Shown: positions 7,107-16,834, counted from the first letter of the stretch. The stretch: 50,202 bases of DNA from Parvibaculum sp. (GCA_031291615.1 JARLIS010000035.1:1-50202); one strand, 5' to 3'. Notes: a model not told the origin generated them from the sequence alone. Numbers and translations are program-made.

Positions 7107-9758
7107 TCAGGCAAGCGTCTTGGTGGCAATCTCGAACACGTCGCGCGAGATGCCCTGCGTCCCCGCAATGCGCGCAAGCTGCTTCGACATCAGCTTGCGC
7201 CGCTTGGGCTCGAATTGCCGCCAGCTCTTGAACGCGCCCAGAAGCCGCGCGGCAACCTGCGGATTGAGCGCATCGAGTTCGAGCACCTTGTCCGCCACCA
7301 GAGCATAACCTGCGCCATCGCCGGCGTGAAAGCGAAGCTGATTGGCCGTGGCGAAACTTGTGATGAGCGCGCGTACCTTATTGGGATTCCGTATGGTAAA
7401 CGCCGGATGCCGCAACAAGCGCTGGACCTCGCCCAGCGTGCCCGGCAGCGACGACGTCGCTTGGATGGTCAGCCACTTGTCCATGACGAGGTGGTCGTCC
7501 TTCCATTGCTCGTAGAAGCGCGCGAGTGCCTCCACGCGCTCGGGGCAGTCGATGTTGGAAAGAACGGAAAGCGCCGCGATCTGGTCGGTCATGTTGTCGG
7601 CTTCCGCGAACTGCTTCGCCGCCAGCTTCTCTCCGCCGGGCAATGCCGCGAGATAGGAGAGGCAGGTGTTCCTGAGCGCCCGCTTGCCGGCATGTTCCGC
7701 CTCGGGCCTGTAGGGCCCGCTCACCTTGTGCCGGTCATAGGCGGCCTGCAATTCATCCGCCACCGCCTCCGCCAGCGCCAGCCGCAAATGCTCGCGCGCC
7801 GTATGGATCGCCTCGACATCGACATCCTTGGCCAGAAGCTGCGCCACCGTCTGCTCGCTCGGCAGCTGGATCATCTGCGCCACGAAATCCGGATCGAGCT
7901 TTTTCGATTTCAGCAGCTTCCGCGCCGCCTCGGCCAGCGCCTCGGCCAGCGCCTCGCCCTTGCGCATCCGCCCGCCTTCGCGCATCGCCGTCACGTTCGC
8001 GATGAGAAGCCCCGTCGTATAGCGCTGCGTCGCTTCCCAGCGGTTGAACGGATCGCTGTCATGGGTCATGAGAAAAACCCAGTCGCGTTCCTTGAGATTG
8101 GCGCTGAGCGACACCGGCGCGGTAAAGCCGCGCAGCAGCGACGGCACCGGCTTTTCCTCGACATTGCGGAAGCGGAAGGTCTGCGTCCGCTCGGTCAGGC
8201 TTAGAACGCGCGTCGTCCCCTTCGCCTTTTCCTCGCCATCGAGTTGCAACGCCATGTCCTTGCCGTCCGGCCCCACAAGGCCGACCGCAATCGGAATGTG
8301 ATAGGGCTCTTTCAGCTTCTGCCCCGGCGTCGGCGCACAAACCTGGCTCACCTTCAGCGTATAGGTCTCGCGCGCCGCATCGTAGCGGCCCGAGGCGAGC
8401 ACTTCCGGCGTCCCCGATTGCGAATACCAGCGCTTGAACTGCGTGAGGTCGATCTTCGCGCCGTCCGAAAGCGCCTGCAGGAAATCCTCGACGGTTGCCG
8501 CCTCGCCGTCATGCCGCTCGAAATAAAGGTCCATGCCCTTGCGGAAGCGTTTCGGCCCCACAAGCGTATGGATCATGCGGCATAACTCGGCGCCCTTCTC
8601 GTAGACGGTCGCCGTGTAGAAATTGTTGATCTCGATATAGCTGTCCGGCCGCACGGGATGGGCGAGCGGCCCCTGATCTTCGGGAAACTGATGGCTGCGC
8701 AACAGCCGCACGTCCGAAATGCGCTTCACCGGCCGCGAGCGCATGTCGCTGGTGAATTCCTGATCGCGGAAAACCGTCAGCCCTTCCTTCAGGCAAAGCT
8801 GAAACCAGTCGCGGCAGGTGATGCGGTTGCCGGTCCAGTTGTGGAAATATTCATGCGCGATGATCGCCTCGATCGCCGCATAATCGGCATCCGTCGCCGT
8901 GTCGGGCCGCGCCAGCACATATTTGTCGTTGAAGACGTTGAGGCCCTTGTTCTCCATCGCCCCCATGTTGAAGGCGCTCACCGCCACGATCATGAAAATG
9001 TCGAGATCGTATTCGCGGCCGAAGACCTCCTCGTCCCAGCGCATCGAGCGCTTCAGCGCCTCCATGGCATAGCCGCAGCGATCCTCATTGCCCGGCTCGA
9101 CGAAAATCCTCAGCGTCACGCTGCGCCCCGACATGGTGACGAACTTGTCCTCGATGAAGGCGAGGTTGCCCGCCACCAGCGCGAAGAGATAAGCGGGCTT
9201 CGGAAAGGGATCGTGCCACTCGGCGAAATGCCTGCCGCCGGGGAGCTTCCCGCTCGCCACCTGATTGCCGTTCGACAGCAGCACCGGCGCCATCTTCTCT
9301 TCGGCGACGATGCGCGTGGTGAAAACGGCCATCGCGTCCGGCCGGTCGAGATAATAGGTGATGCGGCGAAAGCCCTCCGCCTCGCATTGCGTGCAGTAGA
9401 TGCCGTTCGAGAGATAAAGTCCGAGAAGCTGCGTATTCGCCTCCGGCCCGCAGGTCACATGCGTTTCGAGGGTGAAGCTGCCCTCGGGCGCTTCCGGGAT
9501 CGTCAGGTGCTCGCCATCCGTCTGATAGGCGTTGGAGCTCAGGCTCTCGCCGTCGATCTTCACACCATGCAGCGTCAGCTTCTGCCCATCGAGCACCAGC
9601 GGCCCGCCGCGCCCTTCCGGGTTCCGCCGCATCTTGAGCGTCGCCCTGACGCTCGTAGCCGCCGGATCGAGCTCGATTTCGAGCCGCACCTCGTCGATCA
9701 GATAGGCCGGAGGCGCATACTCCTTGAGCAGCACGGGACGCGGTTCGTCGGTTCTCAT
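7107..9758 (-). CDS. pepN: Aminopeptidase N (M1 family zinc metallopeptidase)
   Basis: 883 residues from the ATG at 9758 (MRTDEPRP), which has AAGG upstream; the longer frame to 9815 lacks similarity to the family N-terminus. The exopeptidase motif GAMEN is at 266-270 and the zinc site HEYFHNWTGNR at 302-312, with the third ligand E325 in LKEGLTVF. This matches the gammaproteobacterial-type M1 PepN architecture: beta-sandwich, catalytic domain, then Ig-like and helical C-terminal domains. It removes N-terminal residues from peptides in the cytoplasm. It is divergent from the GNAT gene, with a 147-nt shared upstream region. Confidence 0.95.
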   Translation of the reverse strand: MRTDEPRPVLLKEYAPPAYLIDEVRLEIELDPAATSVRATLKMRRNPEGRGGPLVLDGQKLTLHGVKIDGESLSSNAYQTDGEHLTIPEAPEGSFTLETHVTCGPEANTQLLGLYLSNGIYCTQCEAEGFRRITYYLDRPDAMAVFTTRIVAEEKMAPVLLSNGNQVASGKLPGGRHFAEWHDPFPKPAYLFALVAGNLAFIEDKFVTMSGRSVTLRIFVEPGNEDRCGYAMEALKRSMRWDEEVFGREYDLDIFMIVAVSAFNMGAMENKGLNVFNDKYVLARPDTATDADYAAIEAIIAHEYFHNWTGNRITCRDWFQLCLKEGLTVFRDQEFTSDMRSRPVKRISDVRLLRSHQFPEDQGPLAHPVRPDSYIEINNFYTATVYEKGAELCRMIHTLVGPKRFRKGMDLYFERHDGEAATVEDFLQALSDGAKIDLTQFKRWYSQSGTPEVLASGRYDAARETYTLKVSQVCAPTPGQKLKEPYHIPIAVGLVGPDGKDMALQLDGEEKAKGTTRVLSLTERTQTFRFRNVEEKPVPSLLRGFTAPVSLSANLKERDWVFLMTHDSDPFNRWEATQRYTTGLLIANVTAMREGGRMRKGEALAEALAEAARKLLKSKKLDPDFVAQMIQLPSEQTVAQLLAKDVDVEAIHTAREHLRLALAEAVADELQAAYDRHKVSGPYRPEAEHAGKRALRNTCLSYLAALPGGEKLAAKQFAEADNMTDQIAALSVLSNIDCPERVEALARFYEQWKDDHLVMDKWLTIQATSSLPGTLGEVQRLLRHPAFTIRNPNKVRALITSFATANQLRFHAGDGAGYALVADKVLELDALNPQVAARLLGAFKSWRQFEPKRRKLMSKQLARIAGTQGISRDVFEIATKTLA

Positions 9759-9905
9759 GGGGGCTGGACCTTGGACGTCGGGGTGCTTGCACAACGCCCC
9801 GGAATTGTAGATCAAACGGCTCGATAGCGCGAAAATTCAGCTTACGCAAATATGTGGCGATATGGTGATCTTCCAATGCGGCAGACTGGAAAAATGGGGG
9901 AGACA

Positions 9906-10535
9906 ATGGGCGAAATCCGCCCCGTGCAATCGGGCGATCTCGACGCTCTCTACCACATCGCGCTGAAGACCGGCGCGAGCGGCCAGGACGCGACGCATCT
10001 CCATAAGGACCCGAATCTCATCGGCCACATCTACGCCGCACCCTATGCCGTGCTCGAGCCGGGCTCCGCCTTCGTCGTCGAGGACGGCGAGGGGGTGGGC
10101 GGCTATATCGTCGGCACGGCGGACACCCGCGCCTTCGACGCGCGGCTGGAGGCCGAATGGTGGCCGGCGCTCCGCTCCCGCTATGAAGACCCGGCAACCC
10201 CGCCCGCCGCCTGGACGGCGGACGAGCTGCGCAGCTACCTGATCCATCACCCCTTCCGCACGCCGTCCCGCGTCGTCGATCCCTATCCCGCGCATCTCCA
10301 CATCAACCTTCTGCCGCGCCTTCAGGGCAGGGGCTTCGGCAAAAGCCTGATCGACCGCTGGCTCGCCCGCATGCGCGAGCTTGGCGCGCCCGGCGCCCAT
10401 CTCGGCGTCAGCACCGCGAACGAGCGCGGGCTGGCCTTTTACCGCGCTTATGGCTTCGAGGAATTGACGGCCGCCTCCAAGCCCGGCTCTGAAACGGTCT
10501 GGTTCGGAATGCTTCTTTCCTCACCATCCCCTTGA
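9906..10535 (+). CDS. GNAT family N-acetyltransferase
   Basis: 209 residues from the ATG at 9906, chosen because GGGGGAGA precedes it; the ATG at 9852 has no such site. The acetyl-CoA pyrophosphate loop LQGRGFGKSLIDRWL (Q/R-x-x-G-x-G) and the C-terminal NERGLAFYRAYGFEE segment are clear GNAT features. The long insertion between the two halves (WWPALRSRYEDP... YLIHHPF) matches the larger GNATs related to those fused to O-GlcNAcases. The acceptor substrate is not known. No operon partner is apparent. Confidence 0.8.
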   Translation: MGEIRPVQSGDLDALYHIALKTGASGQDATHLHKDPNLIGHIYAAPYAVLEPGSAFVVEDGEGVGGYIVGTADTRAFDARLEAEWWPALRSRYEDPATPPAAWTADELRSYLIHHPFRTPSRVVDPYPAHLHINLLPRLQGRGFGKSLIDRWLARMRELGAPGAHLGVSTANERGLAFYRAYGFEELTAASKPGSETVWFGMLLSSPSP

Positions 10536-10643
10536 GGGGAGGGCGAAAAAGAAAAGCGGCTCGAATGTTGCGGCCGGGTCTATGCTCAAAAGAATGTGTT
10601 GAGCCTGTTCGATGTCTTACCCCTCCCGCAGGAGAACAGCATC

Positions 10644-11204
10644 ATGACCACCCCCCGCAACGTCGCCGTCATCGTCGGCAGCCTCCGCAAGGACTCCTTC
10701 AACCGCAAGATGGCGCTCGCCCTTGAAAAGCTTGCCCCGCCGTCGCTGAAGCTCGCGATCGTCGAGATCGGCGCGCTGACGCTCTACAATCAGGACGAGG
10801 ATGCGAACCCGCCCGCCGTTTGGACCGAGTTCCGCGACAAGGTGAGGCCCGCCGACGCCGTGCTTTTCGTCACGCCGGAATATAACCGCTCGGTGCCGGG
10901 CGTCCTCAAAAACGCCATCGACGTCGGCTCGCGGCCCTATGGCAAGAGCGTCTGGTCCGGAAAGCCCGCCGCCATCGTCAGCGTCTCGCCGGGCGCCATG
11001 GGCGGCTTCGGCGCCAATCATCACCTGCGCCAGTCGCTCGTCTTCCTCGACATGCCGGCCATGCCGCAGCCGGAAGCCTATATCGGCAATGCGGGCGCAT
11101 TGTTCGATGAGGAGGGCGGCATAAAGGTCGAGGGCACGCGCGGCTTTCTCGCCAAGTTCATGGAGAGCTTCGCCGCCTGGATCGAGGCCAACGCGAAAGC
11201 GTGA
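10644..11204 (+). CDS. NADPH-dependent FMN reductase (flavodoxin-like quinone/azo reductase family)
   Basis: 186 residues from the ATG at 10644, which has AGGAG 9 nt upstream; the frame extends to 10596 without a better start. The N-terminal flavin phosphate loop is VIVGSLRKDSFNRKMA and the isoalloxazine-facing loop is TPEYNRSVPGVLKNAID. Both are signatures of the ChrR/YieF-SsuE superfamily. These enzymes are soluble and reduce FMN, quinones, chromate or azo compounds. It ends 9 nt before the convergent stop of the next gene. Confidence 0.85.
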   Translation: MTTPRNVAVIVGSLRKDSFNRKMALALEKLAPPSLKLAIVEIGALTLYNQDEDANPPAVWTEFRDKVRPADAVLFVTPEYNRSVPGVLKNAIDVGSRPYGKSVWSGKPAAIVSVSPGAMGGFGANHHLRQSLVFLDMPAMPQPEAYIGNAGALFDEEGGIKVEGTRGFLAKFMESFAAWIEANAKA

Positions 11205-11213
11205 GCCGACGCG

Positions 11214-11753
11214 CTATTCGGGATCGACGATCCTGATCTGGTCGATGACGGTCTTTGCGTCGCGCGCCAGCACCATCAGCTCTTGCGGCATGTTCTCGGG
11301 ATTGGATTCCGCATAGTCGACGAGCCGGCGGAGCAGCACCATGAATTTGGGTCCGGTCGCCATGATGCGCGCCTGAAGCTCGACGCGCTCCGGCGCGAAA
11401 TCATATTCGACGCCCGGCACCCGCCAGCCGCCGCCTTCCTGCGTGCCCGTCATGATGACCGGGAAGGTGCCGGGGAAGGGGTGGCTCGCGCATTCTTCCG
11501 CCGAGCGCCATTTGTTGGGCGCGCGCACAACCCGCCATTCTTCCATGGCGGGGTCGATCTCGGTCAGCGCCGTCGCCTGTTCGGTCTGAAGTTCCGTCGC
11601 CACGAAGTCGCGGCCGAGGCCGACGTCGTAGAAGACGCGCAGAGGCTCGTCCACGTCCTTCACCCATTGGGGAACGACCCGTTCGACAACGGCCCATGTG
11701 CCGACGGGGCGAACATAGACGCGCTGATTCTTGTGGAATTGTGCCTTGGCCAT
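11214..11753 (-). CDS. Conserved hypothetical protein, function unknown
   Basis: 179 residues from the ATG at 11753 (MAKAQFHKNQRVYVRP). The frame could start 15 nt earlier at 11768. The N-terminal part looks like a small beta domain (KNQRVYVRPVGTWAVVERVVPQW), with a possible SH3/KOW-like start. The C-terminal part is helical (RVELQARIMATGPKFMVLLRRL). No signal peptide, membrane helix or catalytic motif is visible. It is a single-gene unit convergent with the FMN reductase and downstream of nothing on its strand for 60 nt. I do not recognise the family. Confidence 0.6.
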   Translation of the reverse strand: MAKAQFHKNQRVYVRPVGTWAVVERVVPQWVKDVDEPLRVFYDVGLGRDFVATELQTEQATALTEIDPAMEEWRVVRAPNKWRSAEECASHPFPGTFPVIMTGTQEGGGWRVPGVEYDFAPERVELQARIMATGPKFMVLLRRLVDYAESNPENMPQELMVLARDAKTVIDQIRIVDPE

Positions 11754-11824
11754 GCCGCCGGAACCCATACTGAATTTGGATGGGTCCAGTATGAGGCGGC
11801 GACCGTTAGCGAGTGATTAAATCG

Positions 11825-14800
11825 TCACTCGGCGGGCGCGCCGGGTACGTCGTTTTTCGCCCGGCCGAGACCAAAGCCGGCGGCCCGCCGCCGCACCCAC
11901 TCCGTCGCTCCCGCCACGCGCCCGCGTGCGCCTTCGAGCATCAGATAGGCGACCGGCACCACGACAAGCGTCAGCAGCGTCGAGGAAATGAGCCCGCCAA
12001 TGGCGACGAAGCCCATGGCATTGCGGATTTCCGCCCCCTGGCTGGTCGAGATCGCCACCGGGATCATGCCCATGACTGTTGCGATCTGGGTCATCAGCAC
12101 GGGCCGCAGACGCACCGGCCCCGCCTGCAACAGCGCTTCCTTGATGGGGAGCCCTTGCGCCCGGAGCTGGTTCGTATAGTCGACCAGCAGAATGCCGTTC
12201 TTCATGACGAGGCCCATCAGCGCGAGCAGGCCGATCTGCGCGAACATGGTGAGTTCGAGCCCGGAGAGTTTCAGCGAGATGAATGCGCCGACGAAGGAGA
12301 GCGGCGCCGACAGCATGATGATGGCGGGCTGCGAGAAGCTGTTGAACTGGCTCGCAAGGATCATGTAGAGCGCGGTCAGCGCCAGCATGAAGGCAAAACC
12401 GATCGCCTGCCCCGTTTCCTTCATGCTTTTCGCCGGACCTTCCGCCGACCAGGAATAGTTGGCCGGAAGCTGCGCGTCCTTCAGATAGGCTTCGACCGCC
12501 TGCGTCGCCGGTCCGAGCGCAACGCCCGCCGGCGAATTGGCCAGAATGGCGATGCGCCGCGAACGGTTCTGCCGTTCGATCTGCGCCGGTCCCGACGCCA
12601 CCTCGAAATTGGCGACATTGTTGATGTCGATCAGCCGCCCGTCCGGCCCGCGCACCTGAATGAGCGAGAGCTTGGCGATGTCGTCGCGCTGGTCTTCCTC
12701 GAGGCGCACGCGCACATCGTAGCGCTGGCCGTATTCTTCGAACGAGCCCGCCTTCACGCCGCCGACCATGGTGCGCACCGTTTCCGCGAGCGAGCGCACC
12801 GGAATGCCGAGATCCGCCGCGCGCTTGCGGTCGATATGCACCTGCACCTCCGGCTTGCCGGAATCGTAGCTCGTCTTCACGTCGGTAAAGAGAGGGTTCT
12901 GCCGCATCTGCGCGACGATCATGTTCGCTTTGGCGTCGAGAACGGCAAGGTCCGGCCCCTTCAGCGCATACATGATGGCATAGGCGCCGAAGCTGCCGCC
13001 CGAAATCCACGGCACGTCCGACAGCGACATCGACTTCGCCTCGGGCGCCGCCCGCTGCATGACCGTGCGCGCTTCGTCCATGATGTGGACGAAGCTGATG
13101 CTGCGGTCCTTCTTGGGCGTCAGGCCGATATCGAACGAGGCTTCGTTGGCGTTCTTCTGCGCGCCGGAGCCGACGGTGAAGAAGACGGTCTTCACATGCT
13201 CGACGCCCTTGAGCGCATTGGCGACGCGCGTGGCGACGGCCCGCGTCTCCTCGATCCCTGCGCCGAATGGAAGCTCGATGCTGGCGAGAAATTCCGCCCG
13301 GTCCGTTCGTGCGTCGAAGGCCGAAGGCAGCGTCTTCGCCACCATGACGCCGAGAATGATGGTGGCGACGGCCGCGCCCAGCACCGTCCAGCGCCAGTTG
13401 AGCGCGACGTTCAGCAGCCTGCCGTAGCCGGCATCGATATGCTTGTAGCCATTGTCAAAAAACCGCGCGATGCGGCCATAGTCATGCGCATCGTGCTCGC
13501 CGCGCTTGAGGAAGCGCGACGACAGCATCGGCGTCAGCGTCAGCGAAACGAGCAGCGACACGAGCACCGAGAAGGTGATCGCGAGCCCGTACTGAAAGAA
13601 GAAGCGCCCGACAATGCCGCTCATGAAGGCGATGGGCACGAAGACGGCGCAGACCGAGAATGTGGCCGCCAGCACGGCAAGGCCCACTTCCTTTGTGCCG
13701 AGCGAGGCCGCCTCCATCGGCGAATAACCTTCTTCGAGTTTGCGGTAGATGCTTTCGAGCACCACGATCGCATCGTCGACGAGAAGGCCGACCGCCATCG
13801 ACAGCGCCATCAGCGTCATCATGTTGATGGTGAAGCCGGCCGCGTAAAAGGCGAAGAAGGTCGATATGAGCGCCGTCGGCATGGCGATGGCGACGATGAT
13901 CGTCGCCCGGATCGACAGCAGGAAGGCGAGCGTCACCAGCACGACAAGGCCGATGCCGATCTGAATGTCGGTGAAGACGTCCTCGGCCGAACCTTCGATG
14001 AAGACCGCGTTGTCGCGCGCGACCTTCATGCTGATGCCCGCCGGCGCGATGGTCTTGAGATCGGCAAGCGCCGCGCGCACGGCCCGCGCAACCGCAACCG
14101 TGTTCTGGCCCGACTGCTTGCGGACTTCCAGCGAAACGCCGCGCTTGCCGTCGAGCTCGGCATAGCTGCGTTCATCCGCCATGCCGTCTTCGACCCGGGC
14201 GACGTCGCGCACCAGCGTCGCCGCGCCGTCCTTCCGGAAGGCGACCACGATGTCGCCGAAGCCGGGCACCGTCGCCACTTCGCCCTTGGTCTTCACCGCA
14301 TATTCGGTCCGCCGTCCCGGCGTATCGAGGCGGCCGCCCGGAATGTCGGCATGTTCGCGCCGGATCGCGCTCGTCACATCGTCGGCGGTCACGTTATAGG
14401 CGCGCATCTTTCCGGCATCGAGCCAGATGCGCACTTCGCGGTCGCGCCCGCCCACCAGCGTGATCGAGCCCACGCCCGAAATGCGCTGGAGCTGCTCCTT
14501 CACCACCTTGTCGGCGAAATGGGTCAGCGTCTTGATGGGCATGTCGCCCGCAATCATGATCGACATGATCGGCTGCGCATCGGGGTCGAGCTTCTGCACG
14601 ATGGAAGGATCGGCATCCTGCGGCAGGTTCGCCCGCGCCACCGCCACCTTGTCGCGCACGTCCTGCGCCTTGGCGTCGACATTCTCGTCGAGCTTGTACT
14701 GCACGACCACCTGGCTCAGCCCTTCCGAGCTGGTCGAGGTCAGCGTGTCGATGCCCGATGTGGTGTTGGTTTCTTCCTCCAGCGGATCGGTGACGTCGCT

Positions 14801-14980
14801 TTCAATGGCCTCGGGCGAAGCGCCGTCCAGCGTCGTCGCAATCGAAACGACCGGAAACTCGACTTTGGGAAACAGGTCGACGCCGAGCCGCCCGAGCGAA
14901 ATCCAGCCGAGCACGACGAGCGCTGCGACGATCATCACCGCGAAAACCGGCCTGCGAATGGAAATGTCGGAAATCCACAT
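11825..14980 (-). CDS. RND-type multidrug efflux permease (HAE-1 family, AcrB/MexB/MexF-like)
   Basis: 1051 residues, the usual length for HAE-1 pumps. It starts with the typical MWISDISIRRPVFAVMI and has twelve membrane helices in two halves, each followed by a large periplasmic porter domain. The proton-relay residues are visible: the Asp pair in MAVGLLVDDAIVVLE (helix 4) and the Lys in GLVMKNGILLVDY (helix 10). It sits in the inner membrane and exports drugs or lipophilic compounds by proton antiport. The adaptor gene lies 30 nt upstream on the same strand, and a MarR regulator is divergent. No outer-membrane TolC-like gene is in the window, so the channel must be encoded elsewhere. Confidence 0.95.
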   Translation of the reverse strand: MWISDISIRRPVFAVMIVAALVVLGWISLGRLGVDLFPKVEFPVVSIATTLDGASPEAIESDVTDPLEEETNTTSGIDTLTSTSSEGLSQVVVQYKLDENVDAKAQDVRDKVAVARANLPQDADPSIVQKLDPDAQPIMSIMIAGDMPIKTLTHFADKVVKEQLQRISGVGSITLVGGRDREVRIWLDAGKMRAYNVTADDVTSAIRREHADIPGGRLDTPGRRTEYAVKTKGEVATVPGFGDIVVAFRKDGAATLVRDVARVEDGMADERSYAELDGKRGVSLEVRKQSGQNTVAVARAVRAALADLKTIAPAGISMKVARDNAVFIEGSAEDVFTDIQIGIGLVVLVTLAFLLSIRATIIVAIAMPTALISTFFAFYAAGFTINMMTLMALSMAVGLLVDDAIVVLESIYRKLEEGYSPMEAASLGTKEVGLAVLAATFSVCAVFVPIAFMSGIVGRFFFQYGLAITFSVLVSLLVSLTLTPMLSSRFLKRGEHDAHDYGRIARFFDNGYKHIDAGYGRLLNVALNWRWTVLGAAVATIILGVMVAKTLPSAFDARTDRAEFLASIELPFGAGIEETRAVATRVANALKGVEHVKTVFFTVGSGAQKNANEASFDIGLTPKKDRSISFVHIMDEARTVMQRAAPEAKSMSLSDVPWISGGSFGAYAIMYALKGPDLAVLDAKANMIVAQMRQNPLFTDVKTSYDSGKPEVQVHIDRKRAADLGIPVRSLAETVRTMVGGVKAGSFEEYGQRYDVRVRLEEDQRDDIAKLSLIQVRGPDGRLIDINNVANFEVASGPAQIERQNRSRRIAILANSPAGVALGPATQAVEAYLKDAQLPANYSWSAEGPAKSMKETGQAIGFAFMLALTALYMILASQFNSFSQPAIIMLSAPLSFVGAFISLKLSGLELTMFAQIGLLALMGLVMKNGILLVDYTNQLRAQGLPIKEALLQAGPVRLRPVLMTQIATVMGMIPVAISTSQGAEIRNAMGFVAIGGLISSTLLTLVVVPVAYLMLEGARGRVAGATEWVRRRAAGFGLGRAKNDVPGAPAE

Positions 14981-15010
14981 GATCTACCTGAACCCTATTG
15001 GAGGCTGATT

Positions 15011-16195
15011 TTACGGCGTCTGGCCCGACCCGGGGATAACCTCGCCGGAAGCCGCCACGGCCTCGATCTTGACCGGCATACCCTCGCTGACGAGGGGCAG
15101 GTTGGGCCCCACAAGCGCCCGCTGCCCGGCGGAAAGGCCCGACAGAACCTCGACCGTCCCGGCGTCGATCTGGCGCACCGTCACCGGCACGCGCTTGGCG
15201 AGGCCGTTCTCGGCGACGAAGACATAGCGCTGATCTTCCGTCCCCTGAACGGCGGTCCGGTCGAGCGATATGACGTTGCGCGGATCGGGATAGAATTCGG
15301 CCCGCGCGAAAAGACCCGGCTTCACGGCATAGTCCTTGTTGAGAATCGGCAGGCGCACTTCGACCGAGCGCGTCGTCGTGTCGATGGCGTCGTTGATGAT
15401 GAGCGCATAGCTGTCATAGGACTGGCCGACGCCGTCCACCGTCACCTTCGCCTTGGTGTTGAGGTGAACCTTGGTGAGATCGACCTCGGGGATCTGCACG
15501 ATCGCCGCGACGATATCGATCTTCATGATCTGCAACACGCTGCCGCCGCCGCCTCCACCGCCGCCCATGCCTCCCATGCCGCCGCCCATGGTCATCATGT
15601 ACTTGCCTTCGTCGATGTCGCGCCGCGTGATCACGCCGTCGAAGGGGGCTTTCACCGTGCAGTCTTCAAGCTGCTGCCGGGCGGCGGCAAGCTGTGCCGT
15701 CGCAATGCCGAGCCGCGCCGAGGCGGTGTCCTTCGCCGCCCGCGCATTGTCGAGCCCGCCATTGGAAACATAGCCGTTCGCATGCAATTCGTTGGAGCGG
15801 TCGAAGGCGCGGCTCATGTTGCGGACTTCCGCCTGGGCGAGCTTCACCTGGTTTTCGAGTTCCGTGACCTTGAGCTTCAACTCGACGTCGCGCGTATGAA
15901 ACAGCGGATCGCCTTCCTTCACCCGGGCGCCGACATAGACATAGATCTTGTCGATGATGCCGGTGACGCGCGGCCCGAGTTCCGTCGTCTTCGCCGCGGC
16001 GATGGTGCCGGTGCCGGTGACGGGTTCGACGAGCGACTTCCGCGTCGCCGTCGCCTCGAAAACGGCGATCGCATTCGCCGGCTTTTCGGCTTCCGCCTTC
16101 TTGCCGTCGCCGCAGGCGCCGAGCGCCCCGAAGGCCATTCCGATAAACAGCAAAACAGCCGTCCGTCTTGTCCCGGACGAGAACGCGAACATCAT
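15011..16195 (-). CDS. RND efflux periplasmic adaptor (membrane fusion protein), lipoprotein
   Basis: 394 residues from the ATG at 16195. The signal peptide ends in the lipobox LGAC (Cys 28), so it is anchored as a lipoprotein. The order is beta-barrel, lipoyl half (VTGTGTIAAAKTTELGPRVTG), a coiled-coil hairpin (LENQVKLAQAEVRNM...), then the second lipoyl half (CTVKAPFDGVITRRDIDEGK) and membrane-proximal domain, as in AcrA/MexA. It links the permease to an outer-membrane channel. An unusual Met/Gly-rich loop (about residues 199-218) is inserted after the second lipoyl strand. It is cotranscribed with the permease and probably repressed by the divergent MarR protein. Confidence 0.92.
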   Translation of the reverse strand: MMFAFSSGTRRTAVLLFIGMAFGALGACGDGKKAEAEKPANAIAVFEATATRKSLVEPVTGTGTIAAAKTTELGPRVTGIIDKIYVYVGARVKEGDPLFHTRDVELKLKVTELENQVKLAQAEVRNMSRAFDRSNELHANGYVSNGGLDNARAAKDTASARLGIATAQLAAARQQLEDCTVKAPFDGVITRRDIDEGKYMMTMGGGMGGMGGGGGGGGSVLQIMKIDIVAAIVQIPEVDLTKVHLNTKAKVTVDGVGQSYDSYALIINDAIDTTTRSVEVRLPILNKDYAVKPGLFARAEFYPDPRNVISLDRTAVQGTEDQRYVFVAENGLAKRVPVTVRQIDAGTVEVLSGLSAGQRALVGPNLPLVSEGMPVKIEAVAASGEVIPGSGQTP

Positions 16196-16249
16196 TTCTG
16201 AAAGCCCCAGACCTTGCGCCGAACGCCGGCGATCAATAGTGTACGTGAG

Positions 16250-16271
16250 TATAGTAACCACGGTTACGATA
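16250..16271. promoter_or_regulatory. Palindromic operator between marR and the RND operon
   Basis: GTAACC-AC-GGTTAC at 16254-16267 is a perfect 6-bp inverted repeat. The flanks extend it (TAT at 16250-16252 pairs with ATA at 16269-16271, one mismatch between). It lies 14 nt before the TTG of marR and 54 nt before the adaptor start, where a MarR dimer could block both promoters. Binding is inferred. Confidence 0.65.
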
Positions 16272-16284
16272 TGGAAGGCTCAAT

Positions 16285-16806
16285 TTGACATCTTCGGCAC
16301 CCGGATCGGATGACGCGAATGAAGCCGTGCGGCGCGCATTCGGCTGGGCGCTGCACGATGTCTTCCGCCTGTTCCAGCGCTCATGGAGCCGGCACTTGCG
16401 GGATTCGGGCACCGGCATCAGTCCGGCGCAATGCCGGGTGCTGACTTCGCTCTATGCCAGGGACGGGCTCACCCAGACCGAACTCGCCGACGAGGTCGGA
16501 ATGGACAAGGCTCCGCTCGGCCGCCTGCTCGATCGGGTGGAGGAACTGGGCCTGATCGTCCGCAAGCCTGATCCGATGGACCGCCGCGTTCGCCGCGTCC
16601 ATCTGACCGAGGCCGCCAAGGCGCTTGACGAACCCATGTGGGAAGCGGCCCGCGGCATGTTCGATACGGCTCTCGAAAACATGACGCCGAAAGACATGGC
16701 GACGCTTCTGTCCCTTCTGGATCGGCTGAAGCAGAACCTCGGGGACGAGGAAGACCAGGCCTGTTTTCGCCCCGGCGCGGGCGCACCGATTACGCCCATC
16801 GATTGA
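16285..16806 (+). CDS. MarR family transcriptional regulator
   Basis: 173 residues from a TTG start at 16285, supported by GGAAGG 6 nt upstream; no ATG is available before the conserved region. The winged helix-turn-helix reads LTSLYARDGLTQTELADEVGMDKAPLGRLLDRVEELGLIVRKPDPMDRRVRRVHLT, with the typical DxRxR wing. Flanking helices would dimerise it. It is divergent from the efflux genes and overlapped by a palindrome, so it most likely represses the pump and itself until a ligand binds. Confidence 0.9.
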   Translation: MTSSAPGSDDANEAVRRAFGWALHDVFRLFQRSWSRHLRDSGTGISPAQCRVLTSLYARDGLTQTELADEVGMDKAPLGRLLDRVEELGLIVRKPDPMDRRVRRVHLTEAAKALDEPMWEAARGMFDTALENMTPKDMATLLSLLDRLKQNLGDEEDQACFRPGAGAPITPID

Positions 16807-16814
16807 AGTCGCCC

Positions 16815-16834
16815 GCCGCAACAGCTATTGCGGC
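16815..16834. terminator. Short hairpin at the convergent ends of marR and the GST gene
   Basis: GCCGCAA (16815-16821) pairs with TTGCGGC (16828-16834) around a 6-nt loop. It covers the GST stop codon and has no T run on either strand, so termination is only a possibility. Confidence 0.3.

Noticed and set aside
11813..16201. A 1462-codon open frame on the plus strand across the efflux genes
   Set aside because: It is antisense to two well-recognised genes, is rich in Arg/His/Asp as expected for a shadow of GC-rich codons, and has no domain. The same holds for long plus-strand frames over pepN and the kinase.
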